Assembly (NCBI GenBank): GCA_044223665.1
Contig: JBGALT010000005.1
Location: 1 to 64,000, forward strand
Direction of reading: 5' to 3'
From: JBBSAT01 sp044223665
GTDB lineage: Bacteria > Myxococcota_A > Polyangia > Polyangiales > Sandaracinaceae
DNA length: 64,000 nt
In this document: piece by piece, positions 48,219 to 58,072 of the stretch
Position numbering within the stretch: position 1 is the stretch's first letter
Layout: each line of letters opens with the position of its first letter
Program-made: the position numbers and the translations under genes
Notes under the pieces: model-generated
Told to the model about the DNA's origin: nothing
The model's database searches: none
The model's input: only the letters and a program-made list of their open reading frames with translations

Positions 48219-48284
48219 GACGGATTCGCGAGAGCGGACGGTGTACGCCGAAAGGAAAGCGCGGGCCACCCGGGGGCCAGAACG

Positions 48285-48318
48285 GAAAAAGGCCCACCGC
48301 CGCTCGGCGATGGGCCCC
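48285..48318 (-). terminator. Rho-independent terminator of the upstream lipoprotein gene
   Basis: On the minus strand, GGCCCATCGCCG and CGGCGGTGGGCC pair and are followed by TTTTT. It terminates the gene at 48365-49468 before dus. Confidence 0.9.
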
Positions 48319-48364
48319 TTCCGTACCGGCGTTCGCCGGCGTGTGCGCCCGGAGGCGCGCTCGA

Positions 48365-49468
48365 TCAGTTGCTCAGGTTCGCGGTGATGGCCGCGAAGCC
48401 CATGCCCGCCGAGATCGAGTCACAGACCATCGGGTCGGCGGCCGTCGGATCGAGATCCGGCGGAACGACGCCCGCGATCGTCTCGCGGGTGATGTTCGGC
48501 AGGCCGAGGTTGGTGGCGAGGGTGACGATGTCGTCGACGAGGACCTTCGCGCCGAACTCGCCGCCGGTGATGCCGTTGGCCGTGATGCGACCACCGAAGT
48601 GGACCTCGCGGAGCACCAGGTCGATCGCCATGCCGCTCGCCTCGAAGTGCAGCGGGAGCTGCGACGTGACGGCCGTGAGGCGGCCGCCCGAGATCGAGCC
48701 CGTCACCGAGTCGAGCTGCTGCAGGACCGCGAACGTCTGGCCCGCCGCGATGCCCGAGCAGACGCTCGTCGACGGCGACCAGTTGCAGGCGTTGGCCTGA
48801 TCACCGATGCACGAGTCCGCGTCCGTGTGGGCGGGGCAGGCCGTGCTCGCGGTCGGCGGGGTGGTGGTGGCGCAGGTGCCGCCCGTGCCCGACGAAGCCG
48901 CCGTCCACTCGCAGGCGTTCGCCGTGTCGGCCGTGCAGTCGCCCTCGACGGTGTGCGCGTGGCAGCCCGGGCCTTCCGGCTGGACCTGACCGAGCACCGC
49001 GCGGACCTGCACCGAGTCGTCGGTGTTGAAGCTGTTGATGTCCGAGACCTGGAGGATCAGGAGGATCTTGCCCGCCTGGATCTGATCGCGGATCGCGCCG
49101 TCGGCGCCGTCGTCGCCGAGCTGGCTGCCGAGCAGGCCGAGCGCGCCGACGAGCTGGTTGTCGACCGCGGTGTCACCCGTGACGGGCGAGATGTAGTCGG
49201 CCGCGTCCTGGCAGGTGCCGGCAGGGCCGTCCATCATGCCGTCGAGGTCGAAGCCGTAGGCCTGCGTCTGCGTGCCGTCGATGTCGCCATCGGTGTTGAT
49301 GGCGCCGATCACGTACGTGACCGTCTGCGCCGCGCCGCCGTCCTCGGCCATGCCCGTGTCGTTGCCGCCGCCCGTGCCCGCATCCGTTGCCGGAGCCGGC
49401 GTGCTGCAGCCCGCGGCAATGCTCGTTCCCGCCATCGCCGAACAGAGAGCCAACGTCTTCCAATTCAT
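48365..49468 (-). CDS. lipoprotein with Cys-rich insert, function unknown
   Basis: A 367-residue lipoprotein (lipobox IAAGC) with a short Gly/Asn/Asp linker. The N-terminal part describes a beta-rich domain with GAINTDGDIDGTQTQAYGFDLDGMMDG, which has calcium-loop-like DxDxD spacing. The middle holds two repeats of C-x-A-H-T-x-x-x-x-C (GCHAHTVEGDC, ACPAHTDADSC) followed by ACEW and ACNW. The rest is a predicted beta domain. ATG with AGGAGG seven bases upstream. It ends in a strong terminator. No known family recognised. Confidence 0.8.
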   Translation of the reverse strand: MNWKTLALCSAMAGTSIAAGCSTPAPATDAGTGGGNDTGMAEDGGAAQTVTYVIGAINTDGDIDGTQTQAYGFDLDGMMDGPAGTCQDAADYISPVTGDTAVDNQLVGALGLLGSQLGDDGADGAIRDQIQAGKILLILQVSDINSFNTDDSVQVRAVLGQVQPEGPGCHAHTVEGDCTADTANACEWTAASSGTGGTCATTTPPTASTACPAHTDADSCIGDQANACNWSPSTSVCSGIAAGQTFAVLQQLDSVTGSISGGRLTAVTSQLPLHFEASGMAIDLVLREVHFGGRITANGITGGEFGAKVLVDDIVTLATNLGLPNITRETIAGVVPPDLDPTAADPMVCDSISAGMGFAAITANLSN

Positions 49469-49624
49469 CCCGGTGCCTCCTATCTACAAGTGCAACGCCC
49501 GGGGCATCGACTCCCCGAATTCGGGCGCCGTGAATAACACGGACACGCGATGGCGTTCAAGAAGGGGTTCAGGGTAACCGAGCCGCAGGGGCCGCGCGCA
49601 AGATCCTTTCGCGATCGCTCACGT

Positions 49625-49669
49625 GACATCGCTGTCCCGGACATCGGTGTCGCGGGCATCCGTGTCGTG
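49625..49669. repeat. 15-bp tandem repeat in the 49.5-49.8 kb intergenic region
   Basis: Three imperfect copies of GACATCGSTGTCSCG lie between two divergent lipoprotein genes. The region 49469-49792 (324 bases) otherwise holds promoters only: the ribosome site of the minus-strand gene at its left edge and no recognisable gene. Confidence 0.7.
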
Positions 49670-49792
49670 GCGGGAAGATCCCACTGATTTCGAAGACCTC
49701 TCGCGTCTCGACCGGGCCGCCGACGGGGCCGCGAGAAGGGTGCGCGCGGACGGGCGCCGGCCCCGAGAATGCGCTACGCCCCGGGCTTGCCC

Positions 49793-51373
49793 ATGATGAA
49801 ACAATCTCTGTTCCTGGTCTTCGTCGCGGCGGCTCTCGCCGGCTGCGGCGGCAACGGCAACCCGATGACGACCGACGCCGGCACGTCGGACGCTGGCAAC
49901 GACGCCGGCGGTGGTGGCAGCGACGCCAGCCCCGACTCCGGCGGCACCACGGGCGTCTGCGATGCGCCGACCGCGGTGACGCTCGCCGCCGGCGCGCAGA
50001 TGGTCACGGGCAACACGACGGGCCACACGACGGGCCTGGTGAGCCTCGGCGCGTGCGGTGGCCCGACGGACCAGCCGCAGCCGGCCGAGGTCGTCTACGC
50101 GCTCACGCTGCCGGGCACGGCGAGCGACGACGTCGTCGTCTCGTACACGCTGCTCAACGACGGCACCGACGCGATGTTCGACACGACCACGCAGATCCGC
50201 ACCGCGTGCGCCACGACGCCGACCGATCCCGCGACGAGCTGCTTCGACGACACGCCGGCCGAGGACGACTACCGCAGCACCGGCCAGTTCTCGGGCGCGG
50301 GCGGCTCGGTCGTGTTCCTCGTCGTCTCCGGCTACCGGCAGCCGGACACCGGCTTCGTGAACAGCGGCGCGTTCGAGGTCGACTTCACGACGTACGTGAA
50401 CCCGACGGCGCCGACGTTCACGAGCGGCACGGCGATGCTCGTCGACGGAAACGACCTCGACGTCAGCATCATGGGCATGGACGCGCAGGGCGCGGCGCTC
50501 GGCATCCAGTACGCGTTCCTCGACGGCGCCGGCACGCCGATCGGGCTCGACCTCGACGGTGATCCGGCCACGGCGGCCGTCTCCGATCTGCAGGGTGACT
50601 TCCGCCCGGCGATCACCGGCATGACGACGTTCACCGGCGTCTACCGCGTGACCGGGCTCAGCGACTTCCCCGAGGTCGCCGCCAACGCGCAGTCGCTTCG
50701 CGTCGCGATCTACAGCCAGACCGGGCTCGTGAGCGCGCCCGAGGCGATGGTCGCGATCACGCGCGCGTCGACCGTGCACGTCGGCGAGACCTGCGACGCG
50801 ACGCACCTCTGCGGCACGGGCGTGGACTGCACCACCGGCGTGTGCACGGTCCCGGCGGGCGTGATGGCGCTCTGCGACGGCGCGACGGCGATCACGCTCG
50901 ACGCGCAGCAGATGGCGACGCAGCACGTCGCGTTCACGACCGACGAGGGTCTGCTCGAGGGCGACTGCGCCGGCGCGGGCGGCGGCGGCGGCGACGAGTG
51001 GGTCTACACGCTCACGGTTCCCGCCGGCAACTGGGACCTGCTCGCCTCGACGACGCCGAACGGCACGATGGACCCCGACACGGTGGTCTACGTGCGCGAC
51101 GCGAGCTGCGGCGATCCCACCCAGGAGATCGCGTGCAACGACGACGTCATGATGGGCGTGCTCGCGTCGTCCATCGAGCTGCGCGACATCGCGGTCGGCG
51201 AGCACTTCCTCGTGGTCGACGTGTGGGACACGCTCACGGCCGCGGCGGAGACCGACCTCACGGTGCGGCTGCGCCCCGTGCTGGCGACGGGCGCGACGTG
51301 CGACCCGGCCGGCATGCAGAACCGCTGCGCGGGCGCGGCGTGCCCGGCGACGGGGACGGCCGTCTGCCCCTGA
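49793..51373 (+). CDS. lipoprotein with beta-rich repeats
   Basis: A 526-residue lipoprotein (lipobox ALAGC) with the Asp/Ala/Gly linker. Two large regions (about 60-190 and 365-520) are similar in design: CDGATAITLDAQQ at the start, then VYTLTVPAGNWDL, and CGDPTQEIACNDD near the end, a pattern of secreted beta-sandwich domains found in pre-peptidase-like C-terminal modules. Acidic Asp clusters may bind calcium. Two ATG codons, 49793 and 49796, are possible. Function unknown. A hairpin terminator follows. Confidence 0.82.
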   Translation: MMKQSLFLVFVAAALAGCGGNGNPMTTDAGTSDAGNDAGGGGSDASPDSGGTTGVCDAPTAVTLAAGAQMVTGNTTGHTTGLVSLGACGGPTDQPQPAEVVYALTLPGTASDDVVVSYTLLNDGTDAMFDTTTQIRTACATTPTDPATSCFDDTPAEDDYRSTGQFSGAGGSVVFLVVSGYRQPDTGFVNSGAFEVDFTTYVNPTAPTFTSGTAMLVDGNDLDVSIMGMDAQGAALGIQYAFLDGAGTPIGLDLDGDPATAAVSDLQGDFRPAITGMTTFTGVYRVTGLSDFPEVAANAQSLRVAIYSQTGLVSAPEAMVAITRASTVHVGETCDATHLCGTGVDCTTGVCTVPAGVMALCDGATAITLDAQQMATQHVAFTTDEGLLEGDCAGAGGGGGDEWVYTLTVPAGNWDLLASTTPNGTMDPDTVVYVRDASCGDPTQEIACNDDVMMGVLASSIELRDIAVGEHFLVVDVWDTLTAAAETDLTVRLRPVLATGATCDPAGMQNRCAGAACPATGTAVCP

Positions 51374-51404
51374 GCGAGCGCCACGCGCGAGCGTGATGCG
51401 ACAG

Positions 51405-51431
51405 CGGCCGCCGGGCGAGGCTCGGCGGCCG
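51405..51431 (+). terminator. hairpin terminator between convergent genes
   Basis: CGGCCGCCG (51405-51413) pairs perfectly with CGGCGGCCG (51423-51431), nine-base loop, followed by TCGTCGTTCC. It lies 31 bases after the plus-strand lipoprotein and before the convergent membrane-protein gene. Confidence 0.6.
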
Positions 51432-51481
51432 TCGTCGTTCCGTCGAGGAGCGCTCTCGAGCGACTCGAATGGATCGGTGCT

Positions 51482-52288
51482 CTACGTGAGCTCGTCGAGC
51501 GCGCGCAGCTCCTGCTCGACGTCGACCCGCCGGAGCTCGAGCCGCGCATCGCCCCCGGCCTCGAGCCGCTCGTGCGCCACCGCGCGTCGATCGAGGGCGC
51601 GGACGCAGCCCACGAGCACGCCCAGGCGCTCGCGCATCGCGCTCTCGAGCGAGCCTGCGCCGGCGAGCGTCCGCGCGCGGGCCCGGCCCAGCTCCCCGAG
51701 ACGCTCGAACGCGGCGTCGAGCGCGCGGCGCTCCGCGCGCGTGGGGCGATGGAGCGAGGTCTCGAGCCGACGGCGCACCGCGATCGCGCGCAAGAGCACG
51801 AGGCGCACGGCACCGCGCCGCGCGGCGGCGATGGCCCGCAGGCGCCCGGTGAGCGGATCGTCGGCCGGGACCAGCAGCGGGAGCGAGACGAGGAAGGCCA
51901 CGAGCAGGAGCGCACCGACGAGGCGCTCCGGGCCGCCGTGCGAGGTGGCGGCGAGCAGCACGCTCCCGAGGCCGCCCGACACGATGGCGAGCGAGCCCGA
52001 GAGCGCGAGCCCGAGGCGCGTCAGCGAGCGCAGGAGGCGGGGGCCGAGCGTCAGCGCCGTCCAGGCGGCGCCCGCCGCGAGCGCGCTCGAGGGGCGCAAG
52101 AGCGCGTAGCCCACGGCGGCCCCGGCGCCGGCGAGCACGGCGTGGAGCGAGGGGCGCGTGGTGACGAGCGAGGTCACGACCGCGAGGGCCACGAGGCCCA
52201 GGGCGGCCGGGATGGGCGCCGCGGCGCGCAGCGCCTCGGCCACGAGCAACGAGGCGCAGAGCAGCGCGGCCGAAGCGACGAGCGGCAT
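51482..52288 (-). CDS. hypothetical membrane protein
   Basis: A 268-residue protein. The first 150 residues form about five hydrophobic helices; the last 110 are basic and helical (RRLETSLHRPTRAERRALDAAFERLGELG) and probably cytoplasmic. No known domain. ATG with GAGGAGGG upstream. It starts 41 bases after the von Willebrand A gene and is likely co-transcribed with it. Confidence 0.68.
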   Translation of the reverse strand: MPLVASAALLCASLLVAEALRAAAPIPAALGLVALAVVTSLVTTRPSLHAVLAGAGAAVGYALLRPSSALAAGAAWTALTLGPRLLRSLTRLGLALSGSLAIVSGGLGSVLLAATSHGGPERLVGALLLVAFLVSLPLLVPADDPLTGRLRAIAAARRGAVRLVLLRAIAVRRRLETSLHRPTRAERRALDAAFERLGELGRARARTLAGAGSLESAMRERLGVLVGCVRALDRRAVAHERLEAGGDARLELRRVDVEQELRALDELT

Positions 52289-52329
52289 CTAGCCCTCCTC
52301 GTTCGCGCGCGAGGGGTCGGAGCCGCGCA

Positions 52330-53805
52330 TCAGAAGGCCTCGGCGAAGTCGATGCGCTCGGCGCGGTGTGCGAGGCCCCCGGCGCGCCCGGCAGCGCTGG
52401 CGGCGTCGTCGGTGGCGTACATCGCGCGCTCGGACGCGCGCGAGGCCATGCGGTGCGCGAGCATCGGGGCGGCGGAGGGCGCCGCGCGCTGCGCGCCCTC
52501 GAGCGCCGCGAGGTTGTCGTCGGTCAGGCGCAACGCCTCGTCGCGCCGTCCCTCGCGCCACGCGGTGAGCGCCTGGTCTTGCCGGGCGTCGAGCACCGTC
52601 GCGTAGGCGTCGGCCCAGATCTCCTGGTCGCGATGGGCGGCGAGCTCCTCTTCGGTGTCGACGCGGACGAGCGCCGCGACGCCACCCGCCGCGTGCGGGG
52701 CACCGTCACTGGTGTGGTAGGCGAGCCGCACCGCGGTCGACGCGAGGGTGCCCGTGGCGCCGGCCGACGCGGTGAGGTGGAGGACCGCCTTGCGTCGCTC
52801 GCCGGCGAAGAGGCTTCCGATGGGCAGCCGCACGCTCCGGCCGGTGGCCGTCGCCGCCACCCCGTGCGCGGCGACGAACGAGAGATCCGCGGGCAGCTCG
52901 AGCTCGACCACCACGTCGTCGGCCACCGTCGCCGTCGCCTGCTCGAGCTCGCGCGCGAGAAAGGGCGCGAGCATCTCCTCGCGCTCGAGGAAGGCGTAGT
53001 TGCCGCGCCCGGACTCGGCGACACCGGTCATGAAGCGCTCGTCGTAGTCGATGCCGATGCCGAGCGCGCTCGTGGTCGTCCGCTCGTCGGCACGCGCGGC
53101 GATGCGCGCCTCGACGGACGCGAGCGGCTCGCCCGAGCCGTCGAGGCCGTCGGAGAGCAGGACGATGCGCCGCACGTGGGAGGGCGGCGCGGCGCCGAGC
53201 GTGCCGATGCCGAGGTCGAGACCGAGCGGGATGTTGGTGCCGCCGCCGGCGCCGATCGCGCGCACGCGCGAGGGCAGCACGGCGCGCAGCGTCGCGACGG
53301 GCGCGAGCGCCTGGACCACCTGGGCCTCGTGGTCGTAGGTCACGAACGAGAGCAAGTCCTCGTCGTGCATGCGCTCGAGGAGCGAGACGACGGCCTCCTC
53401 CGCCTGCGCGAGCTTCTCTCCCGACATCGAGCCGGAGCGATCCAGCACCACGGCGAGCGCCACCGGCCGGCGCGGCGTCGCGGTGTCCGAGGCGAGGCCC
53501 GTCAGGCGCAGCTCGGCGAAGACGTCGCTCGATCCCGCGGTCAGGAGCGCGCTCTCGCCGAACGCGAGAACGCCGTCGATCGCCGGGCCGTCGAGCTCGA
53601 CCTGACCGTGGGCCTCGGCCCCGGGCGACGTCGGGACCGAGGGCGCGCTCACCGCGACGGCGAGCGGCGCCGCGGCGGGCGCGGGCGGCGCCGCCGCGGT
53701 CGCCTCCGGGGAGCGGAGCACGACGATGGCTCCGACCGCGGCGAGCACCGCCATCAGACCCACGGAGAGAGAGCTGCCCGACCGACGCCCGAGCCGAAGA
53801 CGCAT
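52330..53805 (-). CDS. von Willebrand factor A domain protein
   Basis: A 491-residue membrane-anchored protein. A signal-anchor helix (14-30) and Ala/Pro linker lead to a VWA domain (about 113-290) with the metal-ion adhesion motif DRSGSMS at residues 122-128, later Thr and Asp of the MIDAS (GGGTNIPLGL and LLSDGLDGSG). After it come a beta-rich region (300-390) and a helical C-terminus. Similar to Ca-activated chloride channel-like VWA proteins involved in protein complexes. SD GAGGAGG before ATG. Downstream on the same strand is the membrane protein gene. Confidence 0.88.
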   Translation of the reverse strand: MRLRLGRRSGSSLSVGLMAVLAAVGAIVVLRSPEATAAAPPAPAAAPLAVAVSAPSVPTSPGAEAHGQVELDGPAIDGVLAFGESALLTAGSSDVFAELRLTGLASDTATPRRPVALAVVLDRSGSMSGEKLAQAEEAVVSLLERMHDEDLLSFVTYDHEAQVVQALAPVATLRAVLPSRVRAIGAGGGTNIPLGLDLGIGTLGAAPPSHVRRIVLLSDGLDGSGEPLASVEARIAARADERTTTSALGIGIDYDERFMTGVAESGRGNYAFLEREEMLAPFLARELEQATATVADDVVVELELPADLSFVAAHGVAATATGRSVRLPIGSLFAGERRKAVLHLTASAGATGTLASTAVRLAYHTSDGAPHAAGGVAALVRVDTEEELAAHRDQEIWADAYATVLDARQDQALTAWREGRRDEALRLTDDNLAALEGAQRAAPSAAPMLAHRMASRASERAMYATDDAASAAGRAGGLAHRAERIDFAEAF

Positions 53806-53945
53806 GCGACCTCCTCGCCCGAGACGGGCAGAGGCCGGAACTGCGAGCCACGGGCCAACGGGAGCCGCGTGAAAATCGCGCGATTCTCGCGCGATCGGTC
53901 ACCGAAGCTACGATCGATGGAATCTAGATACTCTCGATCGTATCG

Positions 53946-54929
53946 TCAGCCGGCCCAGAGGGTCCGTGCCGGAGCGACGAGCAGGCCCTCGTCGTCGAGG
54001 CGTGCTCCCCCTTCGCGGTCGGCCGCGAGGAAGAGGGCGCCATCGAGATCGACGAAGTCGGCGAGTGGGGTGAGCGCGAACGCCGGAGCGATCGCGAGCG
54101 AGCTCGACACCATGCAGCCGGCGACCACGTCGAGGCCCGCCGCGCGCGCCTCGGCGGCGTGTGCGAGCGCGGCGGTGAGGCCGCCGCTCTTGTCGAGCTT
54201 CACGTTCACGGCGTCGTAGCGATCGGCGAGCGCCTCGAGCGAGGCCGCGCCGTGGAACGCCTCGTCCGCGCAGATCGGCACCGGGCGCGGCAGCGTGCGC
54301 AGCACCGCGCCGGCCGACGCCGGGAACGGCTGCTCGAGGAGCACGACCGGCAGGCGCTCGAAGAGTGGAACGAGCGATCGATAGCTCGCCTCGTCGAGGC
54401 CCTCGTTGGCGTCCAGCCAGAGCTCGGCGTCCGCGCGCGCGGCGTGCACCGCCTCGAGGCGCCGCGCGTCGTCGCCATCGCCCGCGAGCTTGAGCTTGAG
54501 CAGATCGCCCGGAGAACGCTCGGCCGCCTGGGCCATCGCATCGGGCGCGGCGAGCGAGAGCGTCAGTGCCGAGCGCACGCGCTCGTGCCGCGGCGCGGGT
54601 GGCCGCCCGCGGCGCGCCTCGAGATCGTGCAGCGCGAGATCGATCGCGTTCCGGAGCGCGCCGGCCGGCAGGAGCGCGCGGAGGGCCGTGCGATCGTCGA
54701 TCGTGCCGATCGCGTCCGCGTGCGCACGCGCGAGGTCGAGCACGGAGGCGGGGCTCTCGCCGTAGCGCGCGTACGGCACGGCCTCGCCACGCCCCGTCTC
54801 TGCGCCGCGGCGGATCGAGGCGACGAGGACCTCGGCGTGGGTCTTCGCACCGCGCGCGATCCGGAACTCGCCGGCGATCGCGAAGCGCTCGACGGTGAGC
54901 GAGAGCTCGCCGACCGCGAGATCGCTCAT
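53946..54929 (-). CDS. L-Ala-D/L-Glu epimerase-like enolase-superfamily enzyme
   Basis: A 327-residue dipeptide epimerase. The capping domain (1-115) is followed by a barrel with KLKLAGDGDDARR (first catalytic Lys in KLK), LDANEGLD (metal Asp), LLEQPF (Glu), ICADEAFH (Asp), and VNVKLDKSGGL (second catalytic Lys). This set is the diagnostic pattern of the muconate-lactonising / epimerase branch that acts on murein dipeptides. The start ATG overlaps the stop of the membrane protein gene by four bases, so they are one operon. Substrate specificity is not certain. Confidence 0.88.
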   Translation of the reverse strand: MSDLAVGELSLTVERFAIAGEFRIARGAKTHAEVLVASIRRGAETGRGEAVPYARYGESPASVLDLARAHADAIGTIDDRTALRALLPAGALRNAIDLALHDLEARRGRPPAPRHERVRSALTLSLAAPDAMAQAAERSPGDLLKLKLAGDGDDARRLEAVHAARADAELWLDANEGLDEASYRSLVPLFERLPVVLLEQPFPASAGAVLRTLPRPVPICADEAFHGAASLEALADRYDAVNVKLDKSGGLTAALAHAAEARAAGLDVVAGCMVSSSLAIAPAFALTPLADFVDLDGALFLAADREGGARLDDEGLLVAPARTLWAG

Positions 54930-55432
54930 CGGGCGGCGGCCCGCGCCCCGACGCGCGCGGCGAGGAGGCCACCTCCGATGCAGCCGAGAGGCGCCGAGAG
55001 CGCGTAGCCCACCGCGAACCACCCCGGCATGGACGAGAGCTCGCCCATCGCGGTCATGGCGTAGAAGCCATTCAGCGCCCCGAGCGCCGCCGCGTGCGCG
55101 ACCGGCGCGCGGCCGGCGAGCCGGCCCGTCACCAGGCCTGCCAGCACGCCGTTCACCGCCTCGGCCGCGAGCCAGAGCACGAGCCCACTCGTCGTCGGGA
55201 CCGCGTGCTCCCCCGTGGGGTAGAGCGCCGGTGCGATCGCGGGCAGCGTGAGCGCCGCGAGCAGGCCGAGCACGAAGAGCAGCACGAAGCCGGCGAACAC
55301 CGAGAGGGCGCTGCGCCCCGGCGAGATCGCGCCCTCGGCGTTCAGGGCGGACGAGGAGCCGGCGGGCGCGGGCGGCACGCGCGGGATATGCCGCGCCGTG
55401 GCCGGGAGCGCCACTCTCCACCGCAGCGGCAC
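54926..55432 (-). CDS. hypothetical membrane protein
   Basis: A 168-residue protein with four hydrophobic helices (about 40-65, 80-105, 115-130, 140-165) in small Ala/Gly-rich sequence. The basic first 35 residues are not a signal peptide. The GTG at 55432 follows TGATCA by six bases, and this box is part of TGTGATCACA, a 10-bp palindrome. The next gene overlaps by ATGA. No family recognised. Confidence 0.65.
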   Translation of the reverse strand: MPLRWRVALPATARHIPRVPPAPAGSSSALNAEGAISPGRSALSVFAGFVLLFVLGLLAALTLPAIAPALYPTGEHAVPTTSGLVLWLAAEAVNGVLAGLVTGRLAGRAPVAHAAALGALNGFYAMTAMGELSSMPGWFAVGYALSAPLGCIGGGLLAARVGARAAAR

Positions 55433-55492
55433 GGGGTGTGATCACAGCCAGCGGCACGGGACGGGGCGCGGGCGGAGTGGAATAGTGTCCGG

Positions 55493-56056
55493 ATGGACGA
55501 AGCGGTCCTTCTCTTGGTGAACGGCCTGCGCACGCCGGCGCTCGACGGCGCAGTGTCGTTCCTCTCCGACTGGGGCTTGTTCGGCTACCTGCTGGTGCTC
55601 GCCGGCATCGGCGCGGCACGCCGGACCAAGAAGGACCTCGCCGCGATGCGCGATGGGTGGCTCACCTTCTTCGTCACTCTCTTCGTGGCCGACGGCATCC
55701 TCAAGCCGATCGTGCGCCGCGCGCGGCCGAGCGCCCTCGCCTCGCTCTCGCACTCGCTGCACGTGCTCGGCACGGTGCCGCCGGCGACGAGCTTCTCGTT
55801 TCCTTCCGGCACGAGCGCCGCGTGCGTGGCGGGGGCGAGCTGGATCTGGCTGCGCTACGGGCCGCGGGCCGGCAGCGTCGCGCTGGTCTGCGCGATTCTG
55901 CTCGCGCTCACGCGTCTGTACGTCGGCGTCCACTGGCCGAGCGACGTGATCGGCGGAGGCCTGCTCGGCGCCGCCGTGGCCTTCGGCATCGATCGCCTCT
56001 CGCGCCGCATCGACGCGATGCCCGGCGAGCTGCGATCGGACGGCCGCGACGCGTGA
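55493..56056 (+). CDS. PAP2 superfamily phosphatase-like membrane protein
   Basis: A 187-residue membrane protein with five to six helices. PAP2 motifs: C1 KPIVRRARP is intact; C2 reads SFPSGTSAA, with Thr where the general acid His of PSGH is expected; C3 TRLYVGVHWPSD contains the nucleophile His and the Asp. The family hydrolyses lipid phosphates such as undecaprenyl-PP or phosphatidic acid. The loss of the C2 His suggests reduced or altered activity. Predicted start ATG at 55493 follows a TAGTGT box closely. It converges on the kinase gene. Confidence 0.84.
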   Translation: MDEAVLLLVNGLRTPALDGAVSFLSDWGLFGYLLVLAGIGAARRTKKDLAAMRDGWLTFFVTLFVADGILKPIVRRARPSALASLSHSLHVLGTVPPATSFSFPSGTSAACVAGASWIWLRYGPRAGSVALVCAILLALTRLYVGVHWPSDVIGGGLLGAAVAFGIDRLSRRIDAMPGELRSDGRDA

Positions 56057-56072
56057 GGCGAGAGCCGGGAGC

Positions 56073-57815
<1,743 letters not shown>

Positions 57816-58072
57816 GTTCCCGGGACCACCTCCGGACAGCTCTCGCCTCACCGGCCGTAGTCGAGCCGATGATAACGAGATCGGTTCGCGCGTTGGAACG
57901 CCAAAAGCGATTCCACCAACGCGAGAACCGCCAGCATGGACATCGGACGAACGGTCCTCGGGCCGGAGCCCGCGCGATCGGGGCTCGTCCGTTCAGGATC
58001 GGCGTCGTCCCGGGTCCCGGGGTCTGCGACCCTCGCGCCCCGCGCCCGAGCGCCACGAGGGGTTGCGCGCGC

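Noticed and set aside
46800..48800. A 666-residue plus-strand open frame opposite the AI-2E permease and Dus genes.
   Set aside because: It is antisense shadow sequence of well-supported genes and has no recognisable domain.
55437..55446. TGTGATCACA as a Crp site.
   Set aside because: Crp sites need a six-base centre between TGTGA and TCACA; here the halves touch, so it is only a short palindrome.
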